Assembly: GCA_023387335.1 (NCBI GenBank)
Contig: JAEWIF010000026.1
Location: 124,001 to 188,000 of the forward strand
Length of the DNA: 64,000 bases
Direction: 5' to 3'
DNA from: Pseudomonadota bacterium
GTDB taxonomy: Bacteria > Pseudomonadota > Gammaproteobacteria > Burkholderiales > Burkholderiaceae_C
The position numbers and the translations under genes were made by a program. Position 1 is the stretch's first letter; every line of letters starts with the position of its first letter. Below the pieces are notes generated by a model. That model was not told the DNA's origin. It searched no databases and worked only from the letters and a program-made list of their open reading frames with translations. Shown piece after piece: positions 19,096 to 26,795 of this stretch.

Positions 19096-20094
19096 TCAGC
19101 GCACCGCGGGAGAAAGCTCGACGGCCTGCCGCAGCGCCTCGACCAGGCTGCGCTCGTCGGCGACGCCCTTGCCGGCGATGTCGAAGGCCGTGCCGTGGTC
19201 GACCGAGGTGCGCACGAAGGGCAGGCCGACGGTGACGTTGACGCCCGCGTCCAGGCCCAGCACCTTGACCGGGCCGTGGCCCTGGTCGTGGTACATGGCC
19301 ACCACGAGGTCGAAGTCGCCGCGCGTGGCGCGGAAGAACAGCGTGTCGGCCGGCAGCGGGCCCTGCACGTCCCAGCCGCGCGCGCGGCAGGCGTCGACGG
19401 CGGGCTGGATCTTGCTCGCCTCCTCGCCGCGGCCGAACAGGCCGTTCTCGCCGGCGTGCGGGTTGATGCCGCACACGCAGATGCGCGGCGAGGCGATGCC
19501 GGACCGGCGCAGCAGCTCGTGGCCGCGCGCGATGGTGCGCTCCACCAGGCCGGGCTCGATCTTCTCGACCGCGTCGAGCAGCCCGATGTGCGTGGTGACA
19601 TGGATGACGCGCAGGCGCGGCGCCATCAGCAGCATCGACACCTCGCGCGTGTCCGTGAGCTCGGCCAGCAGCTCGGTGTGGCCCGGGTAGCGGTGGCCGG
19701 CGGCGTGCAGCGCTTCCTTGTTCAGGGGCGCGGTGCAGATCGCGTGCGCTTCCCCGGACAGGGCCAGCTTCACCGCCGCGGCCACGTAGCGGTAGGCAGC
19801 CGCGCCCGCGTCGGGCGAGAGCTTTCCGAAGGGCAGGCCGGCCGGCAGTTCGCCGACGGCCAGGCAGTCGATCACGCCGGGTTCGTAGCGCGCGTCGGCC
19901 GCGCGATCGATGGCGCGCACTTCGACGGGGGTCTTGGTGAGCCGCGCGCCTTCGCGCAGGCGGTCGGCGTCGCCGACGACCAGTGCGTTCACGCTCTGCT
20001 GCACGGCCTCGCGCGCGAGGCTCTTGGCGACGATCTCGGGGCCGACGCCGGTGGGGTCGCCCATGGTGATGGCGATGACGGGCTTGCGATCCAT
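19096..20094 (-). CDS. pdxA2: PdxA-family 4-phosphate dehydrogenase, probably PdxA2 type
   Basis: A 332-residue NAD-dependent dehydrogenase of the PdxA family. Metal ligands are His169 (TTHIGLL), His213 (NPHAGENG) and His269 (MYHDQGH), and the N-terminal TMGDPTGVGPE is intact. Annotation as PLP-biosynthetic 4-hydroxythreonine-4-phosphate dehydrogenase would be the default. However, the gene lies one base after a DUF1537 four-carbon sugar-acid kinase. That pairing is the signature of PdxA2/DenD enzymes, which oxidise D-threonate or D-erythronate 4-phosphate and decarboxylate it to dihydroxyacetone phosphate. I favour the catabolic role but cannot exclude the PLP role. It is followed after 19 bases by the ATP-grasp fusion. 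Confidence 0.8.
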   Translation of the reverse strand: MDRKPVIAITMGDPTGVGPEIVAKSLAREAVQQSVNALVVGDADRLREGARLTKTPVEVRAIDRAADARYEPGVIDCLAVGELPAGLPFGKLSPDAGAAAYRYVAAAVKLALSGEAHAICTAPLNKEALHAAGHRYPGHTELLAELTDTREVSMLLMAPRLRVIHVTTHIGLLDAVEKIEPGLVERTIARGHELLRRSGIASPRICVCGINPHAGENGLFGRGEEASKIQPAVDACRARGWDVQGPLPADTLFFRATRGDFDLVVAMYHDQGHGPVKVLGLDAGVNVTVGLPFVRTSVDHGTAFDIAGKGVADERSLVEALRQAVELSPAVR

Positions 20095-20095
20095 G

Positions 20096-21280
20096 TCAGG
20101 CGCTTCCTTCTTGTCGAATCAGTGGGGGGTCGAACCGGCGCAGGACGCGCAGCAGCGCGCCCGGGTCACCGAAGGCGCCGGCCTTGGTGACGATGTAAGG
20201 GGCATCGCTGCGATCGGACCGGCCGAGGCAGATGCCGGGCTCGAGTTCGCCCAGCACCTGCAGCTGGTCGATGTGCAGCCGGTCCAGCACGGCGCGGGCG
20301 GTGTCGCCCCCGGTGAGCACCAGGGTGGACGCGCTGCGCAGCAGCGGCTCGGCGGCGGCGGCCATGGCCTGCACCAGTGCGCGGCTCGATGAGCCGGGGA
20401 CCGGCGCGCCCTGCATCGTGAGGATGACGGGGCGGCCTTCCCGGGTGAGGGCACGGGCCTGACCCACGGCGTCGGCCGCGCGCGCCGCGTCCAGCCAGTC
20501 CTCGGGCGCGAGGCAGACCACGGCGGCACGGCCGTCGCGGGCGACCTCGTCCAGCTGGGACGCGGCCACGGGGGAGAAGCTGCCGACCACCCCGACCGTC
20601 GGGCCGTCGCCTGCTCGGCGAAGGTCGAAGTCCGGCACGCTTGTTCCGAAGATCCGGCGCGCGAGCGCCTTGGCCAGCCCCGCGGAACCGACCGCCAGCA
20701 GCCGCCGTTCGCTGCGCAGGAGGGCGGCGGCGATCCGGTCGAGTTCGGTGCCGTTCTCCGCGTCGACGGCCAGCAGGCGCGCGCCCCGGGCGAGCGCCTC
20801 GTCGATGCTGCCGCCGGCATCGATCAGCGCCGCGCGCTCATCCGCCTTTCGCAGCAGCCGGTGCAGGTCCTTGAGCGGCTCGCCGCGCACGTGCAGCACG
20901 CCGCCGCGCAGCGTGCGCCCCTGCTCGGGCAGCACCGGGCAGACCACCGCGGCGTCGAACAGGCCCGGCTCGGCCAGCAGCGCCTCGAGCTCCTGCGCGA
21001 TGTGGCCGCGCAAGGTGGAGTCGATCTTCTTGTAGACCAGCACGCGCTCGCCGGGGGACGGCCGCAGCGCGCGCCGCACCGCGATCGCGGTCCCTTGCGC
21101 GGCCGTCGCCGCCTCGGACTCGCGTCCGTCGGTGTCCACCGCGTAGCTGCCGGCGTCCGGGACGGCGCCGCCGAACAGCAGCGGCGCCGGCCGCCCGGTC
21201 GCCATGGCCAGCACGGCGGCGCACTCGGCCGCGCCGGACAGGTCGTCGGCGACGAGGCGCAGGGCGGTGGGGGCGCTCAT
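20096..21280 (-). CDS. four-carbon acid sugar kinase (DUF1537, OtnK/DtnK-like)
   Basis: A 394-residue kinase of the DUF1537 family, which phosphorylates D-threonate or D-erythronate at C4. The N-terminal substrate domain has LRLVADDLSGAAECA and the YKKIDSTLRGHIAQEL motif. The C-terminal nucleotide domain has VVGSFSPVAASQL and LTGGDTARAVL. ATG 21280 is used: upstream in-frame sequence is a shadow of the phospholipase gene, and the protein begins MSAPTALRLVADD as in the family. It is the first gene of the directon and supplies the substrate for the adjacent dehydrogenase. No sugar-acid transporter or GntR/DeoR regulator is nearby. Confidence 0.87.
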   Translation of the reverse strand: MSAPTALRLVADDLSGAAECAAVLAMATGRPAPLLFGGAVPDAGSYAVDTDGRESEAATAAQGTAIAVRRALRPSPGERVLVYKKIDSTLRGHIAQELEALLAEPGLFDAAVVCPVLPEQGRTLRGGVLHVRGEPLKDLHRLLRKADERAALIDAGGSIDEALARGARLLAVDAENGTELDRIAAALLRSERRLLAVGSAGLAKALARRIFGTSVPDFDLRRAGDGPTVGVVGSFSPVAASQLDEVARDGRAAVVCLAPEDWLDAARAADAVGQARALTREGRPVILTMQGAPVPGSSSRALVQAMAAAAEPLLRSASTLVLTGGDTARAVLDRLHIDQLQVLGELEPGICLGRSDRSDAPYIVTKAGAFGDPGALLRVLRRFDPPLIRQEGSA

Positions 21281-21312
21281 GGGTGCCCGCAGTCTAGCGG
21301 GCCGTGCGGCGC

Positions 21313-22599
21313 CTACAGGATGGGCGCGAGCATGGCCGAGATTCGCTCGTGCAGCTTCTCCTTCGCCGGCCGGCCCCGCCAGGCCTCGAGGGTGATGCGC
21401 TTGCTGCGGCGAAGGTCGGCCTCGAACACCTCGGTCATGCGCCGGGCGAAGTCGGCGTCGTAGACGTTCAGGTTGGCCTCGTCGTTCAGGTGGAAGGAGC
21501 GCGGGTCGAAGTTGGTCGAGCCCAGCGACGCCATCAGCCCGTCCACGATGAGCATCTTGCAGTGGAACATCGTGGGCTGGTACTCGTACATCTCCACGCC
21601 CGCTTCCAGCAGCGGGCCCCACAGGCCGCGCGAGGCGTGGCGCACCGTGTCCTGGTCGGTGTGCGGGCCGGGCGTGATGACACGCACGCGCACGCCGCGG
21701 TGCACGGCGGAGCAGAGCGACTTGAGCGCCACCTCGTCCGGCACGAAGTAGGCGCTGGCGATGTCGATGGTCCGGGTCGAGGCGGTGATGGCCAGCAGCA
21801 TCATCATCAGCATCGATTCGCTGCCGTTCGAGGGCGAGCTGGAGAACATCTGCGCGGGCGTATCGCCCGCCGGCTCCAGCGGCGGGAAGTACTCCTGGCC
21901 GTGCAGCACGCAGCCGGTGGTGCGGCTCCAGTTGGAGAGCATCACGCTCTGCATCTGCGCGACCACCGGGCCTTCGATGCGGAAGTGCGAATCGCGCCAG
22001 TGCTCCGGGTCCTGCGCGTCGCCGCACCACTGCGGCGCGATGCCCACGCCGCCGGTGAAGCCGATGCGCCCGTCCACGATCAGCAGCTTGCGGTGGGTGC
22101 GGTTGTTCATGCGGCCGAGGTTGTACCAGCGCAGAGGATGGAACATGCGCACCTGCACGCCGGCCTCGCGCATCCTCTTCACCAGCTCGCGGTCGACCTT
22201 GGTGCTGCCCACCCAGTCGAGCAGCACGTGCACCTGGACGCCCGAGCGCGAGCGCTCCGACAGCGCCTCGGCGAACTCGTTGCCGATCTCGCCCGACCAG
22301 TAGATGAAGGTCTCGAACAGCACCGTGCGCCTGGCGCCGCGGATGGCTTCGAGCATCGCCGGGAAGATGCGGTCGCCGTTGATCAGCTCCTGCACGCGGT
22401 TGCCCTCGACGATGGTCGGGCCCATCAGCATCGCCATCGCGCGCTGGAACTGCGGGTCGTCCACCGGGTAGAGGTGCTTGATCTCCTGCTGCACGCGGCG
22501 CTCGCTGGCGCCGAAGTTGACGACGAGCAGCGCGATCGACACGGACGCCAGGATGACGAGGAGCTCCAGCACGCCCGCAAGGATGTCAAACCGCGGCAC
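21313..22599 (-). CDS. phospholipase D-like cardiolipin synthase
   Basis: A 428-residue phospholipase-D superfamily protein. Two HKD motifs are intact: His169-x-Lys171-x4-Asp176 in HRKLLIVDG and His346-x-Lys348-x4-Asp353 in HCKMLIVDG. Residues 7-28 form one hydrophobic membrane anchor (ILAGVLELLVILASVSIALLVV, described by position only). This is the ClsB/ClsC-like layout that makes cardiolipin from phosphatidylglycerol or phosphatidylethanolamine at the inner membrane. The GTG start at 22599 lacks a clear ribosome site, but no other start upstream is available. It precedes the sugar-acid kinase by about 30 bases on the same strand. Confidence 0.85.
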   Translation of the reverse strand: MPRFDILAGVLELLVILASVSIALLVVNFGASERRVQQEIKHLYPVDDPQFQRAMAMLMGPTIVEGNRVQELINGDRIFPAMLEAIRGARRTVLFETFIYWSGEIGNEFAEALSERSRSGVQVHVLLDWVGSTKVDRELVKRMREAGVQVRMFHPLRWYNLGRMNNRTHRKLLIVDGRIGFTGGVGIAPQWCGDAQDPEHWRDSHFRIEGPVVAQMQSVMLSNWSRTTGCVLHGQEYFPPLEPAGDTPAQMFSSSPSNGSESMLMMMLLAITASTRTIDIASAYFVPDEVALKSLCSAVHRGVRVRVITPGPHTDQDTVRHASRGLWGPLLEAGVEMYEYQPTMFHCKMLIVDGLMASLGSTNFDPRSFHLNDEANLNVYDADFARRMTEVFEADLRRSKRITLEAWRGRPAKEKLHERISAMLAPIL

Positions 22600-22631
22600 G
22601 GATGAGCGTCGGACGCCTTCTCTTCATTGCA

Positions 22632-22678
22632 ACGAAAAAAAGAAGGCTCCCGTCGCGCCGGAACGCGAGGGGAGCCTT
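22632..22678 (-). terminator. rho-independent terminator of the DUF4148 gene
   Basis: On the minus strand the arms AAGGCTCCC and GGGAGCCTT close a GC-rich loop, followed by TTCTTTTTTTCG. It lies 46 bases after the DUF4148 stop and before the phospholipase gene. Confidence 0.9.
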
Positions 22679-22724
22679 GTGCGGCTGGGCACGCCGGCGG
22701 CGGCCGGCGTGGTGGCGCGGTGGC

Positions 22725-23093
22725 TTAGCGGACGATCGCGTCGGCCTGGCCGGCCAGGTTGGTGCCCGACGGCTGCACGCGCTGGTTGGCCGACAGGTAG
22801 GCGGCGCCGCTGTCTTCGCCGGTGAAGGCGGCGACCTGGTCGCGCGAGGCGACGTACTCGGCCGTCACGGCGTCACGGGTGGTGGCGCTCTTGAAGCCGC
22901 GCAGCTGGTTGTAAGAGGTCGCCCAGGGGTTCACGCCGGCTTGCTTGTACTGGGCCAGCTCGGCCTGCACTTCGGCGCGGGTCTTGGCGGAGTTGAAGGC
23001 CTGCTCGGGCACGGCGTTCGGGGATTCGGCGAGGACCTGGCCACCGAAGGCGGCGGCGGACACGGCGAGGAGGGTGGCGGCGATGCGGTTCAT
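22725..23093 (-). CDS. DUF4148 domain-containing exported protein
   Basis: A 122-residue secreted protein. The signal peptide MNRIAATLLAVSAAAFGGQVLA is cleaved before ESPNAVP. The rest carries the DUF4148 pattern KTRAEVQAELAQYKQAGVNPW, a small family abundant in Burkholderiales with unknown function, often in several copies per genome. An AAAGGAAA site lies about 8 bases before ATG 23093. The gene is monocistronic: promoter with tandem operator-like boxes upstream, strong terminator downstream. The boxes suggest control by a two-component response regulator, so it may report envelope or cation stress. The nearest cistron on either side is unrelated. Confidence 0.82.
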   Translation of the reverse strand: MNRIAATLLAVSAAAFGGQVLAESPNAVPEQAFNSAKTRAEVQAELAQYKQAGVNPWATSYNQLRGFKSATTRDAVTAEYVASRDQVAAFTGEDSGAAYLSANQRVQPSGTNLAGQADAIVR

Positions 23094-23167
23094 GGTGTTT
23101 CCTTTCAGGTTGGGACGATGAGAGCTTTCTCTTGTCGCGGGCTCTTTGTTGTCTGCCCGTGGAAGCA

Positions 23168-23252
23168 ACTGTAGGGAGCCCGCGTGAGGTGACGCTTAGC
23201 GAAAACTTAGCTGGGTGTGAGGGGGCGGGCGAAGACTTAGCTGGCGATTAGG
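23168..23252 (-). promoter_or_regulatory. DUF4148 promoter with tandem response-regulator boxes
   Basis: On the plus strand, CTTAGC-N5-CTTAGC (23195-23211) and CTTAGC-N5-ATTAGG (23236-23252). Each half site repeats at 11 bases, one helical turn, as for OmpR-family regulators of PmrA/QseB type. The nearer box abuts the -35 position of a TACAGT -10 (23173-23168 on the minus strand). Confidence 0.6.
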
Positions 23253-23263
23253 CGAGCGCGCCC

Positions 23264-23297
23264 GTCATTCCCGCGGAGGCGGGAATCCAGTGCTTCC
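23264..23297. repeat. REP-like palindromic repeat, single copy
   Basis: GTCATTCCCGCGGAGGCGGG followed by AATCCAGTGCTTCC; core ATTCCC-N8-GGGAAT at 23267-23286. Nearly identical to the left arm of the element at 10363. It lies just after the 3' end of the transglutaminase-DUF2126 gene. Confidence 0.88.
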
Positions 23298-23312
23298 GTA
23301 TTCGTCCGGCGC

Positions 23313-26300
23313 TCAGCGCGGCGGGGATCGCAGGTCGAGCGTGAAGGGAAACTCGCGGCTGCCCGGCTGTGCGATCGTCGCCGCCGGCACCTGCATCCGC
23401 CCCGGCGTGTGCCCCGTGCGCGAGAAGCGCGCCAGGCGGCGGCTCTCGGCCTCGTAGGCGTTGACCGGGAAGGTGAGGTAGTTGCGCCCGCCCGGATGCG
23501 CCACGTGGTAGCGGCAACCGCCGAGCGATCGTCCCATCCAGGTGTCGACGATGTCGAACGTCAGCGGCGCATGCACGCCGATCGTCGGATGCAGCGCCGA
23601 GGGCGGATTCCAGGCGCGGTAGCGCACGCCGCACACATGCTCGCCGGCCGTGCCGGTGGGCTGCAGCGGCACCGGCCGGCCGTTGACCGTGACCACGTAG
23701 CGGCTGTCGTTCAGGCCCGTCACGCGCACCTCGATGCGCTCCAGCGAGGAATCGACGTAGCGCACCGTGCCGCCGATCGCGCCTTCCTCGCCCATCACGT
23801 GCCAGGGCTCCAGCGCGTTGCGCAGCGTGAGCTCGATGCCCGCGGCCTTCACCTGGCCCACGCGGGGGAAGCGGAACTCGAAGTGCGGCGCGAACCACGC
23901 CGCATCGAACGCGAAGCCCGCTTCGCGCAGCTCCAGCAGCACGTCGTGCAAGTCGGCCTGCACGAAGATGGGCAGCAGCCAGCGGTCGTGCAGCTGCGTG
24001 CCCCAGCGCGTGACCGGCGCGCGATACGGCTCGCGCCAGAAGCGCGCCACCAGCGCGCGCAGCAGCAGCTGCTGCACCACGCTCATTCGCGCGTGCGGCG
24101 GCATCTCGAAAGCGCGCAGCTCCAGCAGGCCCAGGCGGCCGGTGGCCGAGTCGGGCGAGTAGAGCTTGTCGATGCAGAACTCGCTGCGGTGCGTGTTGCC
24201 GGTGACGTCGACGAGCACGTTGCGAAGGGTCCGGTCCACCACCCAGGGCGGCATGTCATGGCCGTGCACCTGGCGGTTGCGCTCGATCTCGCGCAGCGCG
24301 ATCTCCAGTTCGTACAGCTGGTCGTTGCGCGCCTCGTCCACGCGCGGCGCCTGCGAGGTCGGGCCGATGAAGAGCCCGGAGAACAGGTACGACAGCGAGG
24401 GATGGTTGTGCCAGTACAGCAGCAGGCTGGCCAGCAGCTCGGGCCGGCGCAGGAACGGCGAATCGGCCGGCGTGGCGCCGCCCAGCACGAAGTGGTTGCC
24501 GCCGCCGGTGCCGGTGTGGCGCCCGTCGGTCATGAACTTCTCGGCCGACAGGTGGGTCTCGAACGCGGCCTGGTAGAGGAACTCGGTGTGCTCCACCAGC
24601 TCGCGCCAGTCGTGCGCGGGATGGATGTTGACCTCGATGACGCCGGGATCGGGCGTGACCTGCAGCAGCTTCAGGCGCGCATCGCGCGGCGGCGGATAGC
24701 CCTCCAGCACGACCTGCACGCCCAGCGCCTGCGCGGTGTCCTCCACGGCCACCAGCAGGTCGAGGTAGTCCTGGGCGTCGGCCAGCGGCGGCATGAAGAC
24801 GTAGAGCACGCCGGACTTCTCGCCGGCCTCCTCGGCGCGCGGGCCGTTGGCGCGGCGCGGATCGCGTGCTTCCACGCACAGCGCGGTGCGCGGGGTTTCG
24901 CGGTCCGACTTGAAGCGGCCCGGCGCGGCGAAGTCGCGCGGCTCGGGCTGGCCGGTGGCGCGCGCGTGGCCGGGCGTCTCGTAGCGGCCCAGCGCGTCCT
25001 GCGGCACGCGCGGCGTGAACGCATCGCGCGGCGCCATCGGGTCCTGCTCGACCAGGTACGGGTAGTCCGACTTGCTGACCCACGGCAGTGAATCCAGCGG
25101 CAAGCGGTAGCCCATGGCCGAATCGCCGGGCACCAGGTACAGCCGCTCGTCGCGCAGGAACCAGGGACCGGTGGACCACACCGCGCCATTGGCCTGCAGC
25201 GGCAGTACGTAGCCGACCACCGCATCGAGCCCCTGCTCGAACACGCGGCGCAGGCGCGCACGTTCCAGTTCGTCGTCCAGCCGCGAGTCGAACGGATCGA
25301 CGTTGGCCGGCAGGCGCCGCTCGCGCCACAGGTAGTAGAAGACGTCCTCGTGCGCGGCCTGGATGTAGCGGTCGCTCACGTTCAGCCGTTGCGCCAGCGC
25401 GCGGATGAAGCGGTCGGCGTCCTCGCCGGTGTACGCGTGCGGCCGGCGCTCGTCGGCGAACAGCCCGGGGTTGCGCCAGCAGGGCTGGCCGTCGGCGCGC
25501 CAGTAGATCGACAGCGCCCAGCGCGGCAGCTGCTCGCCCGGGTACCACTTGCCCTGGCCGAAATGCAGGAAACCGCCCTGGCCGTAGCGCCCGCGCAGCT
25601 TGTCCACCAGCTCGGTGGCGTAGCCGCGCTTGCTGGGGCCGAGCGCGTCGGTGTTCCATTCGGGCGCGTCGCGGTCGTGCGTCGCGACGAAGGTGGGCTC
25701 GCCGCCCATGGTCAGGCGCACGTCGCCGGCCACCAGTTCGCGGTCGACCTTCTCGCCCAGCGCCAGCACGCCCTCCCATTGCTCGTCGGAGTAGGGCTTG
25801 GTCACGCGCGGCGATTCGTGGATGCGCGTGACCTGCATGTGGTGGTCGAACTCGACATCGGCCTCGTCCACCAGGCCTTCGATCGGCGCGGCCCCCGAGG
25901 GTTGCGGCGTGCACGCCAGCGGGATGTGGCCCTCGCCCGCCAGCAGGCCCGAGGTCGGGTCCAGGCCGACCCAGCCGGCGCCGGGCAGGTAGACCTCGCA
26001 CCAGGCGTGCAGGTCGGTGAAGTCGACCGAGGTGCCGCTGGGGCCGTCGAGCGACTTCACGTCGGGCGTTAGCTGGATCAGGTAGCCCGAGACGAAGCGC
26101 GCCGCCAGGCCCAGGTTGCGCATCAGCTGCACCAGCAGCCAGCCCGAGTCGCGGCACGAGCCGCTGGCGTTGGTCAGCGTCTGCTCCGGCGTCTGCACGC
26201 CGGGTTCCATGCGGATCAGGTAGCGCACGTCCTGGTGCAGTTGCTGGTTGAGCGCCACCAGGAAGTCGATCGTGGGGCGCTCGGTGCGGTCGATCCTGTC

Positions 26301-26693
26301 CAGGTAGCGGCCGACCCGGGGCGTGAGCGGATCGCAGGCGAGGTAGGGCGCCAGTTCCTGCGCCACGTCGGGCGCGTACTTGAACGGGAACGTTTCGGCG
26401 CTGGGCTCGAGGAAGAAATCGAACGGGTTGTAGACCGCCATCTCCACGACCAGGTCCACGGTCACGGTGAAGGCCTGGGTCGGCTCGGGGAACACCAGGC
26501 GGGCCTGGTAGTTGGCGAACGGGTCCTGCTGCCAGTTGATGAAGTGCTTCTCGGGCTCCACGCGCAGCGAGTACGAGAGCACGCGGCTGCGGCAATGCGG
26601 GGCGGGACGCAGCCGGATCACCTGGGGCCCCAGCCGCACCGGACGGTCGTATCGGTAGCGGGTGACGTGGTTCAGCGCGGCGTGGATGGACAT
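23313..26693 (-). CDS. transglutaminase-DUF2126 fusion (predicted amidoligase)
   Basis: A large 1126-residue protein. The first about 290 residues are a bacterial transglutaminase module (HVTRYRYDRPVRLGPQ then the core) with Cys about 180 in ASGSCRDSG, His about 228 in DLHAWCEV and Asp about 244 in GLDPTSG. The remaining about 830 residues are DUF2126, which has been grouped with the glutamine-synthetase-like COOH-NH2 ligases. Conserved segments include RLTMGGEPTFV, GKWYPGEQLPRW and TGTGGGNHFVLGG. It probably builds or trims an amide-linked metabolite or peptide tag. ATG 26693 begins at MSIHAALNHVTRYRYD; an in-frame start 18 bases upstream is possible. It is monocistronic and divergent from comEC. 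Confidence 0.87.
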   Translation of the reverse strand: MSIHAALNHVTRYRYDRPVRLGPQVIRLRPAPHCRSRVLSYSLRVEPEKHFINWQQDPFANYQARLVFPEPTQAFTVTVDLVVEMAVYNPFDFFLEPSAETFPFKYAPDVAQELAPYLACDPLTPRVGRYLDRIDRTERPTIDFLVALNQQLHQDVRYLIRMEPGVQTPEQTLTNASGSCRDSGWLLVQLMRNLGLAARFVSGYLIQLTPDVKSLDGPSGTSVDFTDLHAWCEVYLPGAGWVGLDPTSGLLAGEGHIPLACTPQPSGAAPIEGLVDEADVEFDHHMQVTRIHESPRVTKPYSDEQWEGVLALGEKVDRELVAGDVRLTMGGEPTFVATHDRDAPEWNTDALGPSKRGYATELVDKLRGRYGQGGFLHFGQGKWYPGEQLPRWALSIYWRADGQPCWRNPGLFADERRPHAYTGEDADRFIRALAQRLNVSDRYIQAAHEDVFYYLWRERRLPANVDPFDSRLDDELERARLRRVFEQGLDAVVGYVLPLQANGAVWSTGPWFLRDERLYLVPGDSAMGYRLPLDSLPWVSKSDYPYLVEQDPMAPRDAFTPRVPQDALGRYETPGHARATGQPEPRDFAAPGRFKSDRETPRTALCVEARDPRRANGPRAEEAGEKSGVLYVFMPPLADAQDYLDLLVAVEDTAQALGVQVVLEGYPPPRDARLKLLQVTPDPGVIEVNIHPAHDWRELVEHTEFLYQAAFETHLSAEKFMTDGRHTGTGGGNHFVLGGATPADSPFLRRPELLASLLLYWHNHPSLSYLFSGLFIGPTSQAPRVDEARNDQLYELEIALREIERNRQVHGHDMPPWVVDRTLRNVLVDVTGNTHRSEFCIDKLYSPDSATGRLGLLELRAFEMPPHARMSVVQQLLLRALVARFWREPYRAPVTRWGTQLHDRWLLPIFVQADLHDVLLELREAGFAFDAAWFAPHFEFRFPRVGQVKAAGIELTLRNALEPWHVMGEEGAIGGTVRYVDSSLERIEVRVTGLNDSRYVVTVNGRPVPLQPTGTAGEHVCGVRYRAWNPPSALHPTIGVHAPLTFDIVDTWMGRSLGGCRYHVAHPGGRNYLTFPVNAYEAESRRLARFSRTGHTPGRMQVPAATIAQPGSREFPFTLDLRSPPR

Positions 26694-26795
26694 GGCCGGG
26701 GATGCTAGCAAGTCCGGGGCCTGCGAAGGGGAGGGCGCGGTGCCTCCTCCAACGAGGGTCGGCGCTCATCCGCGTGGAGCCGTTGTGGAGCGGAC

